Source: Fidelibacterota bacterium (GTDB taxonomy: Bacteria > Fidelibacterota > UBA8477 > JABMPR01). Taken from it: 6,609 bases of DNA. Positions 1-6,469 of the stretch are shown here, one piece after another. How positions within the stretch are numbered: position 1 is the first letter of the stretch; every line of letters starts with the position of its first letter. The DNA lies in the NCBI GenBank assembly GCA_030596225.1, contig JAUVKO010000127.1:1-6609 (forward strand), in the 5' to 3' direction. The notes under the pieces are model-generated. The model saw nothing but the letters and a program-made list of their open reading frames with translations. It was not told the origin of the DNA and made no database searches. The position numbers and the translations under genes were made by a program.

Positions 1-513
1 TCTGTCAGTTCCGGAGCAGATCTCAAGCAAATTACTCAAACCTTACAGCCGGAGCGACCTGCTCCTCCTCTTATCTTAAGTGCAAGTCATTTGGACACCC
101 TCGTCCTACTTACGGATGCCCTGGTTCTGGATACATTAAAAGTTGAGGTCACTCATTCCAAAGGCCTGGATGAGATTCGGGATGTAAGCTTTATGTCACT
201 TAAGCCTGATGGCAGCTTCGCCAATAAAGGCAACCCGATCCAACTCTATGATGATGGCAGCAGTCAAATTCTCTTTGAAGATGGAGCGTTTATTTTGACC
301 AGCGGTGATAAAGTCGCCAGGGATGGAGTTTACAGTCTGGTCTTGCCTCTGGCTCCAGGTGACGCAAGTGGAACTTACTATTGGACCTTCAATGCCCGCA
401 CCTGGCTGGGTATTGCAGCAGAACCCCTGGAAGATTCACTAGTGGTTCTACCCCCGCCCGGATTGATCAAATCAACACCTAATACAAGTAGCATGCCGGG
501 GGTTTTCCAATGA
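1..513 (+). CDS. C-terminal part of a secreted or surface protein with an Ig-like beta-sandwich (5' end outside window)
   Basis: The reading frame is open from base 1 to the TGA at 511-513, giving 170 residues of a longer protein whose start lies upstream. An internal TTG at 91 could be mistaken for a start, but coding-like sequence continues before it. After a proline-rich linker (fragment residues 18-23), residues 30-150 look like an extracellular beta-sandwich: alternating hydrophobic strands, an LYDDG turn (82-86), an SGDKVARDGVYSL segment (101-113) and GTYYWTFNA (124-132). This 'D-DG / GD-DG-YS / GTY-F-A' pattern is one I associate with Ig-like domains of envelope lipoproteins in FCB bacteria; that is family recollection, not a search result. 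The Ser/Pro/Thr-rich tail (151-170) looks unstructured. The last codons overlap the next gene by 4 nt (ATGA), so the two are probably translationally coupled. Molecular function is unknown; an extracellular structural or adhesive role is inferred. Confidence 0.75.
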   Translation, partial: SVSSGADLKQITQTLQPERPAPPLILSASHLDTLVLLTDALVLDTLKVEVTHSKGLDEIRDVSFMSLKPDGSFANKGNPIQLYDDGSSQILFEDGAFILTSGDKVARDGVYSLVLPLAPGDASGTYYWTFNARTWLGIAAEPLEDSLVVLPPPGLIKSTPNTSSMPGVFQ

Positions 514-2093
514 AAAGGCTGCTGGCTTTACTGATCCTGCTCTCAGGAATCTCATTACAAGCCCAATTGATGCGGCCATCTCAATTTTCACTGGAATCTG
601 CCGACTCTGTCTATGCCGGTCTCATCGGAAGCAGCATCTCTGATATTGTTGGCGTTGGTGATACCATTTGGCTGGGAACCGGACATGGACTCAGCGCCAG
701 TTTTGATAATGGGGATTCATATATTGGTTTCAGCCGTCGATTTTCCAACTTTGGCCATGGTGGCGTTTCGGCTCTCGAAGTATCCGGCGACACTATTTGG
801 GTGGCCATGGGCTTTGATACAACCACTGCCTTCGGTGACCTTAAAGCCGGTGGCGGGATCAGTCGTTCTATAGATGGTGGTGCCTCCTGGACATATTTAG
901 GTCAACCTATGGACAGCCTACAAATGAATATCGTTAATGGTGACACCACCTATGAGAAATATTCAGAGATAAACGTATGTGGTGTATCCATTCTAGCTGT
1001 AGATGTAGTTACTCCGGTTCAGAATATCACCTTTGATCTGGCTTATGATGGAGAGCGGCTCTGGGCCACCTCATTTGGGGGTGGTTTGAGATTCTCCACG
1101 GATCTTGGTGATACATGGGAACGAGTCATGTTACCCTGGGATGGACTTAGTACATTGGATTCAGCAACCATCACCAGTATGGAACAGGATATCCTTGATG
1201 ACCCTGAATACTACGCCCAAGATGGGATTCTCCATTTAAACCATGTTGCCTTTGCCGTAAAAGCCTGGAATGATACGGTCTGGGTAGGTACAGGGGCCGG
1301 AGTAAACCGTTCTTATAACGGGGGCATTACCTGGGACCATTTCACTTTCCAGAATTCCAATATTTCCGGAAACTGGGTGATTGCTCTAAATCGTCAATTA
1401 CTGGAGGATGGTTCGGAACGAATTTGGGCTTCTACCATTACCACTAGTACTGGTGATGTTACCGGATTCAGCTTTTATGAAAGTGAAACCGGCTACTGGC
1501 GGGCTCCTTTGTTGGATCAAAAGGTTTGGAATATTGCGTCTGACGCCAACACTGTATATGCGGCTTCTGATGAAGGTCTATGGAAATCCAAAGACGGTCT
1601 TCACTTTACCCTCCTACCGAATTACCATAATCCTGACTATTCAGAAATTGCTTACTCCGATGAAGTGTATTCTGTACTGGTGAATGATGATGGAGCGCTT
1701 TGGGTTGGAACAAAAGACGGCTTGGCTATCAGCTATAATGATGGCCTTACCTGGAACATTCACAAAGCCCGTAGCACAAATACCGATGATGAATATTATG
1801 CCTATCCTAATCCTTTTACGCCTCGCTATGACAAGGTGCTCAATGGTCAGGGTAATTTGATCATTCGTTTTGTCGCCAATGCCGGTGATGATATTTCTAT
1901 CACGGTTTTTGATTTTGCAATGCATGAGGTGAAAGAAGTTGTAGTAAACGTTCAAACTCAATTCTCAGGACCCCAGGAGCGCACCTGGAATGGTCGTAAC
2001 GAGCAGGGCTATCTGGTGGCAAATGGCACTTATTTTATTCGTATTGAGATCGAATCTGAAATTCATTGGACGAAAGTGATGGTGATCAATTGA
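510..2093 (+). CDS. Secreted seven-bladed beta-propeller protein with C-terminal YPNPF (T9SS-type) sorting domain
   Basis: The protein has 527 residues. Residues 1-19 form a clear Sec signal peptide (MKRLLALLILLSGISLQAQ). About seven blades of the two-component-regulator/BNR propeller kind follow, each with a 'D-T-IWLGT-GL--S-DNG-SW' theme: around residues 47-73, 89-130, 177-209, 249-280, 290-330, 338-369 and 385-418. The Trp-Val/Leu-Gly and NGG-T-W elements recur. From about 428 the sequence changes to AYPNPFTPRYD (431-441), then a FlgD-like Ig fold ending in WNGRNEQGYLVANGTYFIRI (493-512). This is the form of C-terminal domain used as a T9SS sorting signal or FlgD-like domain in Bacteroidetes and relatives. 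The protein is probably exported and anchored or released at the surface; the propeller may bind a ligand or polysaccharide. No enzymatic motif is visible. The ATG overlaps the previous stop and has a GGGGG stretch at 498-502. The two PorV/PorQ-like genes downstream fit a cargo-plus-secretion context. Confidence 0.88.
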   Translation: MKRLLALLILLSGISLQAQLMRPSQFSLESADSVYAGLIGSSISDIVGVGDTIWLGTGHGLSASFDNGDSYIGFSRRFSNFGHGGVSALEVSGDTIWVAMGFDTTTAFGDLKAGGGISRSIDGGASWTYLGQPMDSLQMNIVNGDTTYEKYSEINVCGVSILAVDVVTPVQNITFDLAYDGERLWATSFGGGLRFSTDLGDTWERVMLPWDGLSTLDSATITSMEQDILDDPEYYAQDGILHLNHVAFAVKAWNDTVWVGTGAGVNRSYNGGITWDHFTFQNSNISGNWVIALNRQLLEDGSERIWASTITTSTGDVTGFSFYESETGYWRAPLLDQKVWNIASDANTVYAASDEGLWKSKDGLHFTLLPNYHNPDYSEIAYSDEVYSVLVNDDGALWVGTKDGLAISYNDGLTWNIHKARSTNTDDEYYAYPNPFTPRYDKVLNGQGNLIIRFVANAGDDISITVFDFAMHEVKEVVVNVQTQFSGPQERTWNGRNEQGYLVANGTYFIRIEIESEIHWTKVMVIN

Positions 2094-2128
2094 AAGCAGT
2101 GGAATGGCTTGTTTTTTCAAAACAGCTC

Positions 2129-2207
2129 CGTCTTTGCGAGGGAAGAATGACCGACGCAATCTCGGACAGGAGATCGCCGCGCTCATTTACACTCGCTCGC
2201 GAAGACG
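2129..2207. repeat. 79-bp imperfect palindromic repeat (MITE/REP-like) between genes
   Basis: The outer arms cgtctttgcgag (2129-2140) and ctcgcgaagacg (2196-2207) are inverted complements with one mismatch. The inner arms gcaatctc (2156-2163) and gagatcgc (2170-2177) are complementary with one mismatch, around a 6-nt loop (2164-2169). The intervening 15 and 18 nt pair only partly. The whole would fold into one long hairpin in DNA or RNA. The layout matches, from memory, a dispersed element in many unrelated bacterial genomes with a core near CGTCATTGCGAG...GCAATCTC and its complement. It occupies most of the 155-nt gap between the propeller gene and the first barrel gene, in an otherwise tightly packed gene row. 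As RNA it could act as a processing site or partial terminator between the two halves of the operon; that role is inference. Confidence 0.85.
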
Positions 2208-2226
2208 AACCTTTAAGCAAGCAAAA

Positions 2227-2232
2227 GGGGGG
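2227..2232 (+). promoter_or_regulatory. Purine-rich candidate ribosome binding site, unusually far from its ATG
   Basis: A run of six G preceded by four A lies upstream of the barrel gene. It ends 16 nt before the ATG at 2249, longer than the usual 5-10 nt. No other Shine-Dalgarno-like sequence lies closer. An in-frame ATT at 2240 would sit at ideal spacing, but ATT starts are very rare and would add only three residues (IDD) before the signal peptide. The signal peptide makes ATG 2249 the better call. Confidence 0.4.
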
Positions 2233-2248
2233 AATTATCATTGACGAC

Positions 2249-3199
2249 ATGAAGATTAAAAGAAGTCTCCAAGCTATTTTCTTCCTATTGCTCATTGGTC
2301 AACCTATTCTAGCTTCTAATCTGGGTGGTTTCAGTGGAATCTCCTCTCGTTTCACTTCTGATCCTCTCGCGGCAGGGACCGGTGGGATCACTCTGTTTCA
2401 GAACAGCAGTATCAACAGCTATGCTCAAAACCCTGCTTCTCAAGCCTTTTTTGAGAATCGCAGCTTTGATGCAGGATTAGTTCAGTTGTCCCTGGATCGT
2501 TTTATCTATACGGTTAGCGGCAGTGTCCCCCTGCCACCTACTGCTCATCTGGCTGTGGGTTTGATTGCCGCTGGAACAAATCACATAGAAGCACGAGATT
2601 CCAGAGGTTATTATGCCGGCGAGCTAAGTGATACTGAAATGACTTACCTGGTCTCCTTTTCTAATCAGTTTTCTGAAAAACTGGCTTTTGGTCTATCTTT
2701 GAAAGTGCTGACCAAACATTTTGCCTCTGAAGAGGAGTGGTTCGATCTCAAAGGCAGTGGTTTTGGAGCCGGGATCGGCATTTTATTCAAACCTCTGGAC
2801 GGCAGCACCTTTGCTTTCGCGCTTAAAGATTGGAACAGTAGCTATAAATGGAAAACACAGGACCTGTTCGAGCGAGGCAGTAATTATCAGGATGAATTTC
2901 CCATGAGTTTAGCATGGGGCTGGCAACAGGAGTTGAATTCAATAGCTCTGGCTATAGAACACGATTACTATTTTATCGGAGAACATATCTTCAGGGTTGC
3001 TCTCATGTGGAATGGAATAAAAAGCCTGAGTCTCAATACCGGTCTGAGTTACGAAGATGAAACTATTTTGCCCGGACTTAGTGCCCGTTATGAACTAGCC
3101 TGGAAACAGGGGCCACCTATGCATATCGATCTTGGTATTCGTGCTGGTGTTAGTGGCGAAGGTTTGAGAAACTATTTAGGATGGGGAGTGAATTTCTAA
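2249..3199 (+). CDS. PorV/PorQ-like outer-membrane beta-barrel protein
   Basis: The protein has 316 residues, starting at ATG 2249. The same frame is open upstream to a TTG at 2066, but that extension of 61 codons runs through the end of the propeller gene and the palindromic repeat, and would bury the signal peptide, so it is rejected. Residues 1-22 are a signal peptide (Lys/Arg n-region, hydrophobic 9-17, probable cleavage after PILA). The N-terminal mature part has SDPLAAGTGGITLFQNSS (37-54) and QNPAS (60-64). These match the 'AR-AGMGGA--A...NPA' signature of the PorV/PorQ/UPF0164 family, FadL-fold barrels that in Bacteroidetes help release T9SS cargo. The rest alternates amphipathic strands and Gly/Asp turns, and the last residue is Phe, the usual BAM recognition signal. 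It overlaps the next gene at TAATG. Assignment to the PorV-like superfamily is reasonable; a direct T9SS role is inferred from the neighbouring YPNPF protein. A generic outer-membrane channel is the alternative. Confidence 0.8.
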   Translation: MKIKRSLQAIFFLLLIGQPILASNLGGFSGISSRFTSDPLAAGTGGITLFQNSSINSYAQNPASQAFFENRSFDAGLVQLSLDRFIYTVSGSVPLPPTAHLAVGLIAAGTNHIEARDSRGYYAGELSDTEMTYLVSFSNQFSEKLAFGLSLKVLTKHFASEEEWFDLKGSGFGAGIGILFKPLDGSTFAFALKDWNSSYKWKTQDLFERGSNYQDEFPMSLAWGWQQELNSIALAIEHDYYFIGEHIFRVALMWNGIKSLSLNTGLSYEDETILPGLSARYELAWKQGPPMHIDLGIRAGVSGEGLRNYLGWGVNF

Positions 3200-4029
3200 T
3201 GACCCGACATATTATCATTTTACTGACAATCTTCAGTATTACACTAAGCCAGAGCAGCTTCGATATCCTGAACACCCCAACGGACACACGCGACGCGGCA
3301 CTGGGGATCAATTTAAACCCCACGGTAAAGCCCACCCGCATCCTAACCCACCCAGAACATGTAGTTACCTTAAGCGTCTGGAACTGGGTTGCTGATATTC
3401 AGGGAGCTTATATAGGAATCGGATTAAATAATGTCCATGTGAGTATACAGGCTTTGCATAGTGGTGAACTTGAATACCGCAATGATATCCCCAGTGAAGA
3501 TCCCATAAGTACTTTCGAATACACGCTGTTCAATATGGGTGGAGCATACGCTCAACAGTGGAAACAATTTACTCTGGGACTTGGGACAGAACTGGTCTAT
3601 GAACGTACCCTGAATGCCTCATCAACAGGTTTATCATTCAATCTGGCAGCTGCCTATGCTATCAATGAGAACTTCCAGTTAAGCGGAGGTTTTCGTCATT
3701 TTGGCATTACAGGTAAACTCGTTGAGGAAAGTACTACACTGCCGACTGAGGTCTGGGCAGAAGTCGATGCTGATTATGGTCAGCTTGCTATTCTGACAGA
3801 AATCAATACCGGTTCTATTCCCCTGGCTGCCGGTCTGTCTTATTCTCTTTTGGATAATTTTGAACTGTTAGGGGGAATACAGATCGAACCTGCAGATCCT
3901 TCTATAAATTTTCATCCTTCCGGTGGCTTCACTGCTGCCTGGACGAACTTCACTTTAGGCTATACCATCTATCAAATGGATCATAACTTAGGTCCACGTC
4001 ATTTTATCACACTTTACTGGAGCTATTGA
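3199..4029 (+). CDS. Second PorV/PorQ-like outer-membrane protein
   Basis: The protein has 276 residues. ATG 3199 shares its A with the TAA of the preceding gene (TAATG), and GGGGAG at 3183-3188 provides a ribosome binding site 10 nt upstream. An in-frame ATG at 3181 would only add six residues (MGSEFL) and overlap the previous gene further, so 3199 is preferred. Residues 1-18 form a signal peptide (MTRHIIILLTIFSITLSQ). The mature N-terminus SSFDILNTPTDTRDAALG (19-36) matches the PorQ/PorV opening 'F-FLN-P-SAR-AALG'. Strands with alternating aromatic and polar residues continue to a C-terminal HFITLYWSY, an aromatic end typical of outer-membrane barrels. The 'NPAGL' element seen in most relatives is not evident and the protein is short for the family, so it is a divergent member resembling PorQ more than PorV. 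It sits directly after another barrel gene and two genes after a putative T9SS cargo. Its exact function is unproven. Confidence 0.72.
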   Translation: MTRHIIILLTIFSITLSQSSFDILNTPTDTRDAALGINLNPTVKPTRILTHPEHVVTLSVWNWVADIQGAYIGIGLNNVHVSIQALHSGELEYRNDIPSEDPISTFEYTLFNMGGAYAQQWKQFTLGLGTELVYERTLNASSTGLSFNLAAAYAINENFQLSGGFRHFGITGKLVEESTTLPTEVWAEVDADYGQLAILTEINTGSIPLAAGLSYSLLDNFELLGGIQIEPADPSINFHPSGGFTAAWTNFTLGYTIYQMDHNLGPRHFITLYWSY

Positions 4030-4043
4030 TCGGATATAACAAC

Positions 4044-5336
4044 ATGGACAAGCAATCCACTATTGATAATTATGAAGCCCACGTCTCTGCCGGGAAAGTT
4101 AGCTTTTATAGAAAATATGGTATGAACTTCGTCATGGGTCGCCGTGAGGGTGCCTGGCTATATGATATTGATGAGCAGAAACGTCTTTTCAATTGTCATT
4201 CCAATGGAGGTGTCTTCAATCTGGGGCATCGACACCAGGAAGTCATTGATAGTCTGAAACTGGCTTTGGATGAGGTTGATATTGGTAATCATCATCTCAT
4301 GAGTCAGGAACGTGCTGCGCTGGCTACTCAGCTGACAGACAGCATGCCCGGTGATCTCAATGTCTGCATTTTTGGGGTTGGCGGGGGTGAAGCTGTAGAT
4401 CTGGCGTTGAAATTAGCCTTGGGTCACACGGGTCGTTCAAAAATCATCTCTGCTAACGGGGGTTACCATGGTCACACCGGTTTGGCACTCTCAGTTGGAG
4501 ATGCTCAATATCGTGAACCATTCGGAATCGGTCTAACGGACATGGTACAGGTCCCCTTTAATGATGCCATGGCTCTGGAAAATGCTTTGGATGATCAGGT
4601 GGCTGCTGTAATTCTAGAGACAATTCCGGCGACGCTGGGCATGGTAATGCCCAAGCCTGAATATTTGGAGCAAGTTCGATCGCTTTGTGACCAAAATGGG
4701 ACTTTGCTTATCATGGATGAAGTCCAGTCCGGATTGGGGCGCACCGGTAAACTCTGGGCTTTTGAACATGCGGATATCATCCCTGACATGGTGATTGTCG
4801 GGAAGGGGCTTTCCGGCGGGATCTATCCTATTTCAGCGACCATCATTCGAGAGCCTTTGGATGCCATTTTCCGCAAAGATCCCTTTATTCACATCTCAAC
4901 TTTTGGTGGTTCTGAGTTGGGCTGCCGTGTGGGGCAAAAAGTGGTCAGCATCTCCTCAAATGAGAATTTTCTTAGACGGGTCAGGGAAGCCGGAGGTATG
5001 ATTCGAACAGGTCTGGACGCCCTGCGAGATAAGTATCCAAAATTTTTTACCGGGATACGTCAATCTGGAATGATGATCGGCTTAGAGCTTCGGGATAAGT
5101 ATGCGGGACCGGCTCTGACAAAAGCGGCTTACGATCAGGATCTGCTTATCGTTTACGCTAACAATGATACCTCAGTCTGTCAGTTCCTGCCACCTATGAC
5201 CATCACCGATAATGAGATCAAATGGGTGATTTTACAGTTGGATAAAGCACTGAACTCAGCCCGAAAACTTCGTACAGCACTCATCGCCAAGCAAAAAACT
5301 GATGGATTGTTAAAACGATTTTCAAGGAAGGACTGA
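4044..5336 (+). CDS. Class III PLP-dependent aminotransferase-fold enzyme (acetylornithine/omega-aminotransferase family; possible phospho-lyase)
   Basis: The protein has 430 residues from ATG 4044, the usual family length. A TTG at 4026 overlapping the previous stop would add six residues (MIGYNN); the ATG is preferred, with a weak CGGAT at 4031-4035. The fold-type I class III set is complete: GVGGGEA (111-117, phosphate-binding turn), GGYHGH (139-144, cofactor-stacking region), DEVQSGLGRTGKLWAFEH (225-242, with Asp225 contacting the pyridine nitrogen), GKGLSGG with Lys254 as the predicted Schiff-base lysine, and STFGG (285-289). The family transfers amino groups from ornithine, GABA, lysine or other omega-amino compounds to 2-oxoglutarate or pyruvate. 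It also includes decarboxylases, racemases and ethanolamine-phosphate or phosphohydroxylysine phospho-lyases. Specificity cannot be read from the sequence. A gap of 1 nt to the kinase-like gene argues for joint function. The last 20 residues are a basic tail beyond the normal fold. The enzyme should be cytoplasmic, unlike its upstream neighbours. Confidence 0.92.
   Translation: MDKQSTIDNYEAHVSAGKVSFYRKYGMNFVMGRREGAWLYDIDEQKRLFNCHSNGGVFNLGHRHQEVIDSLKLALDEVDIGNHHLMSQERAALATQLTDSMPGDLNVCIFGVGGGEAVDLALKLALGHTGRSKIISANGGYHGHTGLALSVGDAQYREPFGIGLTDMVQVPFNDAMALENALDDQVAAVILETIPATLGMVMPKPEYLEQVRSLCDQNGTLLIMDEVQSGLGRTGKLWAFEHADIIPDMVIVGKGLSGGIYPISATIIREPLDAIFRKDPFIHISTFGGSELGCRVGQKVVSISSNENFLRRVREAGGMIRTGLDALRDKYPKFFTGIRQSGMMIGLELRDKYAGPALTKAAYDQDLLIVYANNDTSVCQFLPPMTITDNEIKWVILQLDKALNSARKLRTALIAKQKTDGLLKRFSRKD
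5324..5332 (+). promoter_or_regulatory. Strong ribosome binding site of the kinase-like gene
   Basis: AAGGAAGGA lies inside the last codons of the aminotransferase gene, 5 nt before ATG 5338. The aminotransferase TGA (5334-5336) ends 1 nt before that ATG. The arrangement fixes the start and suggests coupled translation of the two proteins. Confidence 0.75.
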
Positions 5337-5337
5337 T

Positions 5338-6252
5338 ATGAGCCTGACTCACGAGCGTCTTCAGGATTTTGAAGATGAATTGAATCCACAGGATCTGACT
5401 GCGTCGGATATTCCATGTAATATTATGGGCTATGGCGAGATCTCTGCAGTCCTGCAGATCGACAATGATCAGGATCTGGCAGCTAAACGTATGCCTCTCT
5501 TTGCTTCTGATACATCCGCCAAAGAGTATGCTCTGCACTATAGAAACTATTGTGACCGACTCCGTGAGGCTGGGTTAAATGTCCCTGAGGATACGACTGT
5601 GACTGTAAGGGGACATGGGGACATCACCGTTCTATATATTCTGCAAAAACAGCTTCCCCCAAAACGCTTTTGCCACAAGCTGATCCATACAGAAAGCCCT
5701 GAATTCATCAGCAAAATGGCGCAACGCATCGTGGAACAGATCGAGCAGGTCTGGATTTATAATGCTCAACATAATCCGAAATTGAAACTAGCTATTGACG
5801 GTCAGCTTTCAAATTGGGTCCTCCTCGAATCTGATGAACTCCTGTTCATAGATACCAGCACACCCCTCATGCATGAAAACGGGGTTGAAGTCCTGGATCC
5901 CGAACTTCTACTCCAGAGTGCGCCATCTTTTCTGCGCTGGCTCATCCGTTGGCAATTTCTGGATGACGTAATGAATCGCTATTATGATCGACGTTTGGTT
6001 TATACTGATCTCATTGCCAACCTTTACAAGGAACAGCGTCCTGACCTGGTTGAGCCCTGGATCAAGATTATCAACTTGGGAACATCTGACAAGATGGATC
6101 CCTTGGACAAGAAGCAGATCGAAGCTTATTATAAAGAGGATAAGCTGATTTGGAGTCTGTTTCTCAGTCTACGACGATTGGACCGTTTTATCAAAATTAA
6201 ACTCCTGGGACAACGATATGAGTTCGTACTGCCCGGTAAGATAAAAAGATGA
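5338..6252 (+). CDS. Uncharacterised protein with kinase/aminoglycoside-phosphotransferase-like motif skeleton
   Basis: The protein has 304 residues, with no signal peptide or membrane segment, so it is probably cytoplasmic. I do not recognise a characterised family; from memory it may belong to a Pfam DUF (possibly DUF6206), unverified. The order of conserved-looking residues follows a protein-kinase/APH fold. There is a Gly-rich turn IMGYGEISAVLQI (29-41), an AAKRM lysine (Lys50) in the place of the ATP-binding Lys, and AKEYALHY (61-68) with Glu63 as the candidate helix-C partner. A catalytic-loop-like AIDGQLSNWVL (152-162) has Asp154 and Asn159, and FIDTSTP (170-176) has Asp172 at the DFG/metal site. 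The canonical His before the catalytic Asp is absent. The C-terminal 120 residues are helical and charged. It follows the PLP enzyme by 1 nt, so a shared pathway is likely. The kinase-like assignment rests on motif spacing alone; the substrate is unknown, and it could be a pseudokinase or regulator. Confidence 0.65.
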   Translation: MSLTHERLQDFEDELNPQDLTASDIPCNIMGYGEISAVLQIDNDQDLAAKRMPLFASDTSAKEYALHYRNYCDRLREAGLNVPEDTTVTVRGHGDITVLYILQKQLPPKRFCHKLIHTESPEFISKMAQRIVEQIEQVWIYNAQHNPKLKLAIDGQLSNWVLLESDELLFIDTSTPLMHENGVEVLDPELLLQSAPSFLRWLIRWQFLDDVMNRYYDRRLVYTDLIANLYKEQRPDLVEPWIKIINLGTSDKMDPLDKKQIEAYYKEDKLIWSLFLSLRRLDRFIKIKLLGQRYEFVLPGKIKR

Positions 6253-6260
6253 TTATTTTA

Positions 6261-6322
6261 GCCACAGATAAGCACCCATCTATGCTCCTGAGCTACGCCG
6301 GGCAGGCAGATGAAACACAGAG
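6261..6322. repeat. Degenerate dispersed-repeat fragments in the spacer before the peptidase gene
   Basis: The stretch has gccacagat (6261-6269), gctacgccgggcaggc (6292-6307) and gatgaaacacagag (6309-6322). The first and last resemble the 'GCCACAGATxAACACAG' dispersed repeats, and the middle one a Gly/Cys-rich intergenic repeat, both remembered from environmental bacterial genomes. Only one degenerate copy is present, so identity is a memory-based guess. It shows no coding potential. Confidence 0.35.
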
Positions 6323-6405
6323 TAAAACAGTACCATATGAAAATTAATTACCAAAGGTCACAGGTCTAGAGGATATGAAAAAGAGTATAAATTCACTTCG
6401 CTCAG

Positions 6406-6430
6406 CTTTGTGTTTTAGTGACTTGGTGAC
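6406..6430. repeat. Possible right-hand end of the degenerate spacer repeat
   Basis: ctttgtgttttagtgac followed by ttggtgac resembles the 'CTTTGTGxCTTxGTGACTTxGTGGC' class of dispersed repeat. Its complement (gtcac...aacacaaag) is in the style of the gccacag/acacagag fragments at 6261-6322, so the two may be decayed ends of one inverted-repeat element of about 170 bp. The ends no longer pair well. Confidence 0.3.
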
Positions 6431-6455
6431 TAGTAAGTATTTAGCGTTTTGTAGC

Positions 6456-6461
6456 AGGAGA
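6456..6461 (+). promoter_or_regulatory. Ribosome binding site of the C69 peptidase gene
   Basis: AGGAGA ends 8 nt before ATG 6470. This supports that start, which places Cys at residue 2 as the C69 family requires. Confidence 0.75.
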
Positions 6462-6469
6462 TAACTTTT

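Noticed and set aside
1..12. 12-nt identity with 5175-5186 (tctgtcagttcc)
   Set aside because: Both copies lie within unrelated coding sequence in different contexts and no longer match beyond 12 nt; chance is the simplest explanation.
1641..1961. Antisense open frame of 106 codons within the propeller gene
   Set aside because: It lies wholly opposite a convincing gene with repeat structure, has no ribosome site of note and no recognisable protein character; a coding shadow.
2108..2125. Short hairpin gtttt-ttc-aaaac just before the palindrome, considered as a terminator of the propeller gene
   Set aside because: The stem is about 7 bp, almost all A/T, with no trailing U-run; too weak to call.
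6284..6307. cctg...cagg inverted pair after the kinase-like gene, considered as a rho-independent terminator
   Set aside because: Only a 4-bp stem around a long loop and no T-run follows.
6423..6443. TTGGTG and TATTTA considered as -35 and -10 boxes for the peptidase gene
   Set aside because: The gap is only 9 nt, far from the 16-18 nt needed, and promoters in FCB bacteria often have a different consensus.
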